The notes beneath the pieces are model-generated. The model saw nothing but the letters and a program-made list of their open reading frames with translations. It did no database searches and had not been told where the DNA came from. DNA of 64,000 bases. It comes from Patiria pectinifera. Lineage: Eukaryota; Echinodermata; Asteroidea; Valvatida; Asterinidae. Positions within the stretch are counted from its first letter, which is position 1. Each line of letters starts with the position of its first letter. Position numbers and translations under genes: made by a program. The stretch is taken from assembly GCA_029964075.1 (NCBI GenBank), contig CM057130.1:1178001-1242000 (forward strand). The letters run 5' to 3'. Shown in pieces: positions 34,301-43,629 of the stretch.

Positions 34301-37300
34301 AAGATACATTTCAACAAAGGAAATGGACTACAATTGGTCTGTTACTCGCTGTCAATTTAGACGGTCAAAAAGCTTGTTGGTCTTCTTGGAATGTTGTTAT
34401 ACCGAACACCGCTATACCCAACATCGTCCTTGGCTCCCGATTTTTGTGTACAAACATGCTGAACATTGTTGTTGAAAATGTCAATAGAAAAGCACAAGTG
34501 GTTATTATTTCCCCAAGAAATAGAAGGGAAAAGCCACCGATTGTTGTTGGCAGTAAGCTCAAAAACTGTGTAATTACATAATTCCATAGTCAGCACGTGT
34601 TCAGAGTCATCTTTCAGTAACTACCGGAATACCAGGGCGTGCAGGTTGAAGTTCTGGAGGGCGCTATTTATTGTAAAGTGAGTACCTGAGCACCGGCAGC
34701 TTAAAATCGCTACACCGAACGATCACTATTACGGACAATTTCTGTGGATCCCGCGATGTTCGTTATAGCAGTGTTCCACTGTATTTATGAAACCTTCCTG
34801 CATGTCAATCAAATTAGATCATGACTTTTCTGGTCTGGTAACAAAGGTAGGTTGCTTAAACTTGGTCACCAGCACTGCAACAAACGTCCGCAAACCAAAG
34901 ATGGGTGGGTAAGATGGGTGGCCAAATCTGGAAGAGTTGATTTCCATGTTTGCCTAATGTTCTTTTCTTGCAGAGGAGTCTATCGTTATCTCCAGTCAGA
35001 AGCGTCAGTTGACAGAGATGGGAACCTATGCCACACAGAGCGCGCTCAGTTCAGCTGCTCCCAAGAAAGAAGTCGAAACAAGGTGGGCAACGAGTCAGAG
35101 AATAGCTGGAGTATCAGATCAGCATGTCTCCTTGAATAACTCTAACAAAAAGTCAATTTAAATATTTGCAAGCGGCAGTGCAGGCCCTGTGTTTTTGTAT
35201 ATTCTAGCAGTTGGCCAGAAGACCACAGAGAAGGAGTAGTCACATCACAAAGCTGTCAGTGAAATCATTGTGAAGTCGTTGCCTGCTGTTATATATGAGG
35301 TCAAGTCTTTCAGTGTGTGTAGGGATAATATAGGTCAAGCCCAAGAATTCGCGTACGCTGTGTCCCATACATAACAAAAGTTTAACCCTCTAAGATATTC
35401 ATTGATTTGGCTGTGCTGTTTATTTTGCTGTTGGGCATCTGCAAGGAGAATACCCGCAAGAATATTTATGTTGAAAGTCCTTGCGATTATCATCTAATTG
35501 AAGCAAACATGGCATTACGTATTGTTAGTGTGAGTGACTTCATTGTTCGGATAATCATTTTAAATATTTCTGTTTTCCAGACCTCCATTGCGTGGTTTCT
35601 TGATGGATGGGGATTTCTTCGTTGGAGCGTCTCTGGCCACTGTACTGACTAAATTAGCTCTCCGCTTCATTGGTCTCAACACGAATGTCAAGAGGCAAAA
35701 TGTACGTTCACATTGATGAAGTTAATTGTAACATGATCGTATACCCTGCTTTTTAATGCATATGTGGAGATAATGACATTTATCTTGAACAGTGATTATT
35801 TATTCGTTGTAGTTATAGAGAGTTTTGGTTTCAAGCAGTAACTGCTGAGTAGACTCTGTTGCCTGTGCATTCAGAGCATAGAGCTGATACTTTGATGTTG
35901 CATTAATTGATATTAAAGGGAATATACATCATTTGCTTTTGCTGTAATTTTCAGAAATGGATGGAATTGTGGGGGTTGGAAATATATAGCAAATATAGTT
36001 ACACTGACTTTATTGAGGTTTTGGGTTCGAAAATGCTATAAAAACCAAGAAAAACAATCATTTTCCTGTAGTCTGGTTCCCTGACTCCATATAAGAAGAA
36101 ACAGAGCAGTTTACATACATTGGTAGCTGGCTTGTACCCGTTGATAGGTGTGTAATCGATTGCAAACAAGTGTGATGGTCAATTGGGGCCAGTATTTGAA
36201 AAAAGCCAGTTTTTTTCCAACGCTGGTCGGCCAACCAGCGTTGGAATTGATACAAAAATACCACTTTTCTTGAAAATGACAGTATACCAGGCGCCATGAT
36301 TTTACAGGATGCGTTACACTGTCATTCACTAACAGTCCAGCAAGGTATTTTAAAATGATTTGGTAGTTTTATTTTTTGATGTTTGCAAATGTTGTATTTT
36401 CCCTTTAACCTTCCTAGAACGAAATGTGTATGTGAACCTTGTGCAAAATTGGCATGCAATAATTAAAACAAAAATGGAAAGACAAAACTTTAGAACGTCT
36501 TTGATTGTTTCCTCTTTTGTTATTTTATTTTATTTCATTTTCAGACTTTCTTGGCAGAGTCTATGCTAATCATGGCAACGGTCATTCATCTTGGAAAGTC
36601 TGGACTTGCCAAAAATGTAAGTAAAATGAAGAATGTTTTGACACACTGTTGTCAGACTTGTCCATGTAATTGTCCAAATTCAAAAGATCTCAGCATCCCT
36701 TCAGAACATTTTTTTTTTGCAATTATAGGTATCTTGCTTTACAGACATTGCTTATAACTTAGATAAGCCACAATTTGGTGTAACTTTTGTGCGTTACATG
36801 CATAATTGAAGTGATAATTTCATGTTTGTCAATTTAATTGGTTTCAGAACATCACGGACGATGATCTAGATCGTATCGCCATGTGTCTGAGGGTACTCGC
36901 TGAGCGACATTCACTCATGTCTGAGATCTTCACTAACGATTGCCGAAACTCACTTCAGACGCTGATTCTGACTAAACAGGCCGAGGAAAAAGAACAACAG
37001 AAGGTGAGAATAAAAAAAAAGGAAAGAGATCAATCAGACTATGGGGCATGCTCAGAGAAGGGAGTCCAAACATTTGTGACCCGCTCCAGGAAAAGGTGAT
37101 ATAAGTCGCGCTGTGCCTTTACGTGTAAAGGCCTGCTGAAAGTTTAGAGAGTGAAATTTTCCCTCAAAATCTGAATTCCTTTTTATGTCTTAAGTGGCAT
37201 CTTTGATACCTAAAGTTTAAGGATTCATTCACAGAAATGTTGATTTCGATGAATAAAGTGAAAAAAAATAACCTTATTTTGTATGCATTGTTCCCTTTTT

Positions 37301-40300
37301 TTTACATCCAAAAACTATAATTTAATCAATATGCAAATTAGCCAAAAGATAGTAATCTGCTTTCAAAAAGTCTCGTTTCCCCAAAAATCATTGAAAATAA
37401 TCATTGTAGAATCACTATCCAAAGTTTTAAGGTGATAATAAAACAGGAACATGTTGGTTGCTAAGATATTCAAAGTGAGCTTTTCATGCCCAAATCTACA
37501 ACAGAGCCAGTTATTTCAAAGCCTGTTTTCTCAGTTGTGTAATTTGAACTCCATGGAACTAATTAATATGCAAATTTGTTATATCTCCACAACGAAAATG
37601 GCTATACAGCTGTATCATATACCAAATGAAAGCTTACATTGTGGGCTTTCCAGTCGTGTATATAACTTGAATTTTAATTTTTACGACTTTATCACCTTTT
37701 CCTGGAGTGGGTCACATTTGTTGTTGAATTTCAAGATGCCATTTAATAACTGTTTGTCAAATATTTTTGTCGTACAAACATGTATCTCCAGCTCTGAGTT
37801 ATCCCTGGTTGCGATTTCCCAGAATTGCAGCAATGGTTATGTTGCCAGCATCATTACTTTTTGGCTTTCTCTTGTAACAATAAATTATTCAATTTTGACT
37901 TGGGGTGGTTCACCATCCAAATGCGACAAACTGCTCATTGTACTGCAATGAGCGGTCCGATTAATATCTCATGCTGGTTATCGTGATCATTCCATTTTGA
38001 GTCTTTTACAATTCAATGACCTGTACTGTTTTAATTTTGGCAAATTTATGTATAGATTTGTAAATAATACATTACCTCCTTGTTTTAACTCTCCTTTACA
38101 TTAACCTGTGGCATTCGTTTGTATACTACCCGAAGCACTAGTGCGACATATTTCTATGTCCAATTTAACAGAACGACGTTGTCCAAAAATTGTGTTATAC
38201 AGCGTGACACTTTATACTGGAACAGCTTAGATGACTCCTTAAAAATCATCATTGAATCAACCCTCCTTCTTTATATTTGCAAAAAACCTGAAAGCTCATC
38301 TTCTCGATTTATGTTCACATAATTAGTTATAATTTATGAACTTAGTTTTATGCTCTCACCAGTTTGTCTATTATGTTTGTTCATATGAGAATGTAACACT
38401 CTATGCACAATGGCAACATTGAAATAAATGTTTTAACTAAAAAAAAAATCATGGCATGTACGCGTGATAGCATCCGACTAGAGCCCCACAAACTAAAAAA
38501 TTGACATTTTGGTGATGCCGCCAGTATAGTGCTGGATAACTCAAGTTGATGAAAGTGCCAACATGCATTCTAGAGGTTATGGGTTCAAATCCTTACCCTG
38601 TTATTTTATGAGAATTTCCGTTTGGATGATTGTGTCGTGTAGGGGTTAGACAAGAAGCTAGTCTCCGTTCAAGCTGATGATCCCATCAACTTCCTCCAGC
38701 TGCTGGCCAAGGCTGATAACGGTGGGACAGAGGTAAGCATTGTTGTGATATTGAAAGAAATTAGGTTATGTATCTGGAATTAACCTATTGAGTTCCAGGC
38801 AAGATTTGTCCGTTCTTTACACTCACATTAATAATGGTATAAGTTGACCAAGATCTTAATTCCATCAAGCCATTATTTTGGGTTTGTTGGTGGAAATTTG
38901 ACTGCATTAGTGTCTTTCTGTGCTTGCTATTGAGATATGCAAATTAAAAAGGGCCTCCCAAATTGACTGATTTAAGAAGTGTAGATGTTGTGTCTTAGAG
39001 TTCTACGTACCCACTTAATGTGCCATGGCATCCATAGATTGCATGGAGTGAGTAGGGATTTATCACTGTTTTTTTCTTTTCTGTGATCAGGATCAACTGA
39101 CGATGAGTTTATCTCTCGCTACCATGGGAACCACAGGCAAGAAGGAGTTACATGACATCAGTGCATCCAAGTTGAGCAAGGTGCGCTACACAAGCAGCTG
39201 CTTGACCCCCTGGCCCTCTCTAGACACCCAGCTGAATCCAGCTAACTGGTTTTGCACTTTGGTGTGGAACTGGGCCCAATTTCACGGCGCTGCTTAACAG
39301 TTAGCAGAAAAGTTCTGCTTAGCATAGCAGAAAAATGTGCTAACCTTAAACACTATTTCACGGCGTGTGTGAGCTAACAGTCGCCCGTGCATGGAGATTT
39401 CTATTGTTACGTCACTAGGTTAAACAAATTTTTCCTTTAAGGTAAGCGTGCCTTTTGCTGTGCTTATGCATACGGTCTCCATGAAATAGACGGAGGCTCT
39501 CTTAGCAGAAAATCGTGTGCTTAGCAGCGCCGTGAAATTGGGCCCTTGTCATCCTAGGCCTATCCCTAAACCAGTGACATTTAAATTTATTTTGATTTAT
39601 TTGGGTGAATTCATCAAATTACTTGGCCACAGGTATTCTCAGAGCCCTGTGTGTGCTGAGGTATAAATCATTTGATTTTATTTGATTTGGCTGATCAGGT
39701 TACCCACAGTGTCAGATATTTTCTACTACACGATGAAACAATAATTAGATTTCATTAGATTCATCAGGATCCAGTGGACGTGTTTCTCTGATCCCATGTA
39801 TGTTGAGGCATACATCAGTATTGTGACATTTAACCTGACATGATCTGATTTGATTGGGATCAGATTTGATTTGGATCAGACATGATTTAATTTTGATTTG
39901 ATTTCGATAAGGTGACCCAGTTTTCTCTGACCCTGTGAATGACATGGCATATTTCAACATCCAGTCAGTCGCTGGCATGATTTGATACAAATTGATTTGG
40001 TTTGCTTTAAATTGACTTGATTCCTCAGGTGACCCAGCTGACAGGTTTCTCGGACCCAGTATATGCTGAGGCATACATCAACATCAATCAGTATGACATC
40101 GTGTTAGATGTCTTGGTTGTCAACCAGACTGCGGATACACTGCAAGCATGCTCCTTGGAACTTGCCACACTCGGTAAGTCAAAACAAACAGTACAGCTCC
40201 TTTAACCCTAACTCCCTAGGGGGTGTGCAAAATCGTATTGAATTTGGAGGATTCAGGACTTTTAGGGCTCTGAAAAGACTGGAGAAATTCTTCCAGCAGT

Positions 40301-40592
40301 TGAAATTCAATCTCCGGGGAAATTTAAGACCAATTAAGTTAAGGCCAAAAAAAAAAAAAAGTTTCTGGTTCTGCGCGTGTCGTGTGCGCCATGCATGCGC
40401 GTCGGCAAAAAAAAAAAAAAAAATTTTAAATAAGATGATGTCTCAAAAAAATCCTGCTGCTGCACAATTTTAGCGTTATTTAGATGGGGGATTTTTCGAT
40501 GGGGTTATGATCGAATAAACTCTCTGGCTCTCTTTCCCCATATATTTTTTTTTGCACTAAGTTTAGTCAGGCAGGATTGCAGTCATCAGGCG

Positions 40593-40631
<39 letters not shown>

Positions 40632-43629
40632 ACTTTTCCAGCAACTTTTTCCATACCACCAACGACTTTTTTTTTTTGGCCTAATGAATCAATTATAAAT
40701 TAATTTGCTTTCAGGCCACTTGATTTCATTCAAACATGATAAATCCGAGGAGTTTTATGTTTTTGCCGCTCCTCAAAACAGGACATTCCTGCTGAGTGCT
40801 CCAAAATTAATTGACATACTTATCGCCTTCAACTCGGTTAACCCCAAAATTCATACTTACCCTTCCCATATCCCTCGAAATCCACCTCATAAAGTGTTAA
40901 GAGGATAAGTGTTAATAAAAAGTGGAACGTTTAGAAAACCCAGAATTTGAATTGTTTTGCTTTTCTAGGTGACTTGAAGCTGGTGGAGAAGCCTCAACCA
41001 ATCACGCTGGCTCCTCACGACTTCTGTAACATCAAAGCTAACGTCAAGGTGGCCTCTACAGAGAATGGAATCATCTTTGGTAACATCGGTAAGCTTTATG
41101 TTTCTTCATAAAGATGAGAAGTCGGAGGGATGGCGGCAAGTTTGAAGCGAGCTTTAAAGCACCTTCCATGATTAGTTTCCTTATGCTTGACTGGAATAGT
41201 AAAGACACACTGTAAAATCTTATTCATTGAATTGCAGTGATCGACTTCTGCATGGATTATATTCTGGCCTCTGTTACATGATATGGATCATATATTTTAA
41301 TGATGTCATCAGGGGCGGATCAAGGAATATTTGCAGGGGGTCACATTATTGTTCATGTATTTCTGTGACAAAAAAACACAAATTTTACTCAGAGCTGGGG
41401 GGGGGTGGTGTTTCAACTCCCCCCCCCCCCTCTGGATCCGCGCCTGGTCATGATCAATGCATCTTAATTGTTACCAGACATGCAACTTTTCCCTCGGATC
41501 CGCTGATCTCTTTGTTTTTCAATTCACACTTATGCCATTAAACATTGAAAAACACTGTACAAAGTTTTGTAAAGATTGGAGTTCCCTTTTTTTGTTACTT
41601 CCAAGTTGCGTGCCTGTGCTACTTCAGATTTAGTGGAACTGCAGTAAGCAAGAAAAAAATAAAGACATCTAATGCTGAGGCTTCCTCTGAATGCCGTGCA
41701 AAATGTCAATTTTGGACGCTCCATCTATACAAGTTACAGGCTTACTTGTACAGCGTACATTCAGGCCCATTCATTGATGTGGTTTTTGACATTCTGAAAT
41801 CATAATTTTTTTAACTGCTGATGTTTCTTGAATTTTTTTTTGCAGTCTATGATGTGTCTGGTGCTGCAAATGACCGTAATGTCGTTGTCCTGAATGATAT
41901 TCACATTGACATCATGGATTACATCGTCCCAGCATCTTGCACTGATCAAGAATTCCGCAGTATGTGGGCCGAGTTTGAATGGGAAAATAAGGTAGGCTCG
42001 GAAGTATTTGATAAAAATGGCCTGTTTTTGTATGGGATTGAAATAACAGTGTTTTTTCTTCTTGTTTCTTCATGGTTTCTTTATTTGACTTTGAAAGCAT
42101 TGAATTCCAATATCAGATGCGATTCTCAGGTGAAAAAATTCCTTTTTCTTAAATTGAATTTGAAAAAGTATTTTGGCGTTGATAAAACATGTCGGTGATG
42201 CTGATCTGTTCACTGACGGTTTGATGATGAACACCCTAACCCCGTTTGCATTTTTGTGGTTTTGTAGGTGACAGTCAACACCAACATCACAGACCTACAT
42301 GGGTACCTGAAACATGTCCTCAAATCAACAAACATGAGATGCCTCACACCAGAAAAGGTAGGCGTTCAAATGATTGCTTTTGTGACTAACGTTCGTTGAA
42401 CAGCTTTGTTTCCTTATTTGCTTTGGTTTGATTAGTACGGTAGAAATGGATTCCCTTATTTGACTAAGATTAGTTCCCAGGAATCTTTGCTATTTAACTG
42501 ATTCCTTCATATTCTGGTTTTGGTTTGAAGTTTTGGAAAACAAGGTGAGGACACGACTCTGAACAATTGAGCTATCAGTTGGTTAAGAACCTGTCAAGGT
42601 GACAGTGTTACCCTCCTATTACAAGACACAAAATTACCAAATTTACTTATGAAACTGTACTAGTCAGTTTATTAATGTTCATTGGTTTGATTGTGAACAC
42701 ACATTTGAGTTTTAACCCGTCACCCTTAAAACTTACAGATAATATACAACATGTGCTTTTGCTGTAATTTTAACAAAATAGAGGGATTTGGGGGTTAGTA
42801 TTTTATAGCAAATATTGTTACACTGGCATGTTTAAAGTTTTGTGTTCATAGATGCTGGAAATACCAAGGAAAAAAATGCTGTTCTTGTAAAGTGGTCCCC
42901 TGACCCCATTTCAGAGAAAACGGAGCAATTTATTGTCAGGTCAGGGAACCAGACTAGCTGACTTGCACCCGTTCCTGGATGTGTAACCCATTGCAAACAA
43001 AATGTGGACTAATTAAATTTGGTAAATTGTGAGCAGTATTTGGGGAAAAAAGTCAGTTTTTTCCCAACGATGGTCGGCTGACCATCGTTGGAAATAGATA
43101 CAAAAAGTCCACTTTTCTTGAAAATGACAGCACACCAGGTGTCATGATTTCAGAGGATGCTTCAGACTATTATTCACTTACAGTCAAGTAAAATATTTCA
43201 TAATAATGATTGTAGTTGTATTACCTTTAAGTAATGACTACCCACCTGGATGTGAACCTCTAACCATCTGTAATTCATGACTACAGATTAGGTTGTGAGC
43301 CTGTTACCATCAGATTACAAATCCTGAGTGCCTGCGTTATCCCACGTTCCCGTACCTATCATTTCATTGTGTGATACGCATCATCAATCTGATATCTCGT
43401 ACAGGCTATCTCGGGAGAGTGCGGCTTCATGGCGGCCAATCTCTACGCCCGGTCCATCTTCGGTGAAGACGCCCTGGCTAACGTTAGCATTGAGAAGCCG
43501 GCCAGCGCTACCCCAGAGACACCCGTCACTGGTCACATCCGCATCAGAGCCAAGAGCCAAGGCATGGCTCTCAGTCTCGGGGATAAGATCAATCTGAGTC
43601 AGAAGAAAGATGCTGGATCCAAATCTTAA
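25389..43629 (+). CDS. COPB1: COPB1, coatomer subunit beta (beta-COP), 21 coding exons, complete
   Basis: Exons: 25389-25479, 25960-26078, 26762-27042, 28273-28480, 29686-29823, 29958-30077, 30787-30894, 31379-31525, 32572-32717, 33954-34102, 34974-35082, 35581-35701, 36545-36616, 36848-37003, 38643-38732, 39091-39180, 40029-40173, 40969-41088, 41846-41991, 42268-42357, 43405-43629. Phases join to 2871 nt, 956 aa; human beta-COP is 953 aa. It is a core subunit of the COPI coat for Golgi-to-ER and intra-Golgi transport. The N-terminal adaptin-like helical solenoid (about residues 15-540) includes [18 protein letters not shown] and DYLSTCIDQ. The C-terminal appendage (about 715-956) includes [27 protein letters not shown] and [20 protein letters not shown]. 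Family identity is unmistakable across every exon. Two exons are preceded by arrays of decayed copies of themselves (27690-28272, 39618-40028). AATAAA at 43808 is a candidate poly(A) signal. Confidence 0.98.
26331..26635. repeat. CCTCAATCCTCCAAAATCC-type dispersed repeat, short form
   Basis: The interval starts TTTAACCCTAACTCCC, contains many CCTCAATCCTCCAAAATCC units, and ends with mirrored GGAGGTTTAGGGTAAA. Similar short forms lie at about 29305-29660 (COPB1 intron 4) and 47970-48378 (upstream of INCENP). It is related to the longer form at 33441-33854 and 51089-51490. Confidence 0.75.
27690..28272 (+). pseudogene. Array of five decayed tandem copies of COPB1 exon 4 (5' end plus acceptor)
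   Basis: Copies start at 27690, 27797, about 27913, 28032 and 28153; the functional exon starts at 28273. Spacing is 107, 116, 119, 121 and 120 bp. Each copy has a pyrimidine-rich tract, an AG (lost in the third), then exon-like sequence resembling AACTTTGACxTCCTTATCCC and CTGATCCACACATTCCTTGA. A remnant of a sixth may lie at about 27610-27665. No copy keeps the exon's 3' part or a donor. The last copy has an upstream acceptor context (TTTTTCCCCAAAG) identical to the functional one and is open in frame through to it. Confidence 0.9.
31650..31960. repeat. About 300-bp dispersed repeat, COPB1 copy
   Basis: This stretch in COPB1 intron 8 matches about 61035-61350 in an INCENP intron in the same orientation. 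Shared words include CTTTGACTGTAGGTGATTGA, AATTTGACTAGTCACAGTG and TTGGTGACTAGCCTGTGTA. Many CAGT/ACTG-type words give it a self-complementary look. Its class is unknown. Confidence 0.75.
32152..32472. mobile_element. 321-bp inverted-repeat element, TAAGGCCAAAAAAA ends, copy 1
   Basis: The left TAAGGCCAAAAAAAATAATA and GGTCTCTGGTCAG are mirrored at the right by CTGACCAGAGACC and TTTTTTTTTTGGCCTAA, giving arms of about 35 bp. It lies in COPB1 intron 8. A second, poly-A-expanded copy lies at 40340-40684 in intron 17. Confidence 0.82.
33441..33854. mobile_element. TAACCCTAAC-bounded element, long form, copy in COPB1 intron 9
   Basis: It begins TAACCCTAACCGCCCT and ends AGGGAGTTAGGGTTA, so the terminal inverted repeat is TAACCCTAAC plus a few bases, compatible with a TA target site. 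The interior contains repeated GGATTTTGCAGGATTGAGGC words and CAAGGTCTTGGGCC. Sister copies: 51089-51490 (opposite orientation) and a diverged one at about 1348-1760; a fragment lies at 40203-40290. There is no coding content. Confidence 0.82.
35913..36408. mobile_element. TTAA-bounded element, copy 2
   Basis: It has the same TTAAAGGGAATATACATCAT start and TTTTCCCTTTAA end as 6214-6721, and is bounded by TTAA with different outer flanks. The internal hairpin CCAACGCTGGTCGGCC/AACCAGCGTTGG (36217-36244) is nearly perfect. It lies in COPB1 intron 12. Confidence 0.88.
37077..37714. mobile_element. 638-bp inverted-repeat element, TGACCCGCTCCAGG ends, 6-bp duplication
   Basis: The left end TGACCCGCTCCAGGAAAAGG is mirrored by CCTTTTCCTGGAGTGGGTCA, giving about 25-bp terminal repeats. 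CATTTG flanks both ends (37071-37076, 37715-37720). The interior is AT-rich and noncoding. It lies in COPB1 intron 14, immediately upstream of a LINE fragment. Confidence 0.85.
37820..38450 (+). mobile_element. 3' end of a non-LTR retrotransposon (reverse transcriptase C-terminal remnant)
   Basis: Across several disrupted frames, the pieces read in order [52 protein letters not shown] and [14 protein letters not shown]. This is the usual C-terminal layout of CR1/L2-type and related LINE ORF2 proteins (YGILVWG-like motif, QKRAIRLI-like helix, GKFMY, LWNSLP-like motif). Stops and frame changes show it is dead. It ends with an A-rich tail at about 38437-38448. It lies in COPB1 intron 14 in the sense orientation. 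Confidence 0.75.
39272..39545. mobile_element. 274-bp inverted-repeat element, GGGCCCAATTTCACGGCGCTG ends
   Basis: GGGCCCAATTTCACGGCGCT is mirrored by AGCGCCGTGAAATTGGGCCC, and internal TTAGCAG/CTGCTTA words repeat. It lies in COPB1 intron 16, just downstream of exon 16. A diverged relative (CCCAATTTCATGGAGCTGCT) starts at about 29075. Confidence 0.85.
39618..40028 (+). pseudogene. Array of about four decayed copies of COPB1 exon 17 (5' end plus acceptor)
   Basis: Copies are recognisable at about 39618-39665, 39700-39735, 39759-39830 and 39902-39970; the functional exon starts at 40029. The third copy is clearest: GATTCATCAGGATCCAGTGG followed by TTTCTCTGATCCC, TGTTGAGGCATACATCA. The fourth has AGGTGACCCAG, TCTCTGACCCTGTG and GGCATATTTCAACATC. 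Spacers are rich in TTGATTTGATTT. Stops and lost splice signals show they are not coding. Confidence 0.82.
40340..40684. mobile_element. TAAGGCCAAAAAAA element, copy 2, with expanded A-runs
   Basis: It begins TTAAGGCCAAAAAAA and ends TTTTTTTTTGGCCTAA, and contains GCGCGTGTCGTGTGCGCC near the left, like the GC-rich part of the 32152-32472 copy. An A-run of more than 30 bases lies at 40597-40630. It lies in COPB1 intron 17. Confidence 0.75.
41310..41446. mobile_element. 137-bp element, CAGGGGCGGATC ends, direct GTCAT flanks
   Basis: The left CAGGGGCGGATC is mirrored by GGATCCGCGCCTG. GTCAT occurs directly on both sides (41305-41309, 41447-41451). The ends resemble hAT-type termini although only 5 bp of duplication is visible. 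It lies in COPB1 intron 18. Confidence 0.75.
42726..43230. mobile_element. TTAA-bounded element, copy 3 (diverged)
   Basis: The order of features matches the copies at 6214 and 35913: ATATACAACATGTGC start, GCTTTTGCTGTAATTTT, AGGGAACCAGACTAGCTG, the hairpin CCAACGATGGTCGGC/TGACCATCGTTGG, and TTACCTTTAA end. More divergence suggests an older insertion. It lies in COPB1 intron 20. Confidence 0.78.

Noticed and set aside
34360-34790. Complete pogo-type element
   Set aside because: Only a right-end-like sequence (GTTCGTTATAGCAGTGTTCC) is clear; no matching left end or TA pair was found, so it was not annotated as an element.
40108-40473. 121-codon open frame overlapping COPB1 exon 17
   Set aside because: It is a shifted frame of the exon continuing into a repeat fragment and poly-A.
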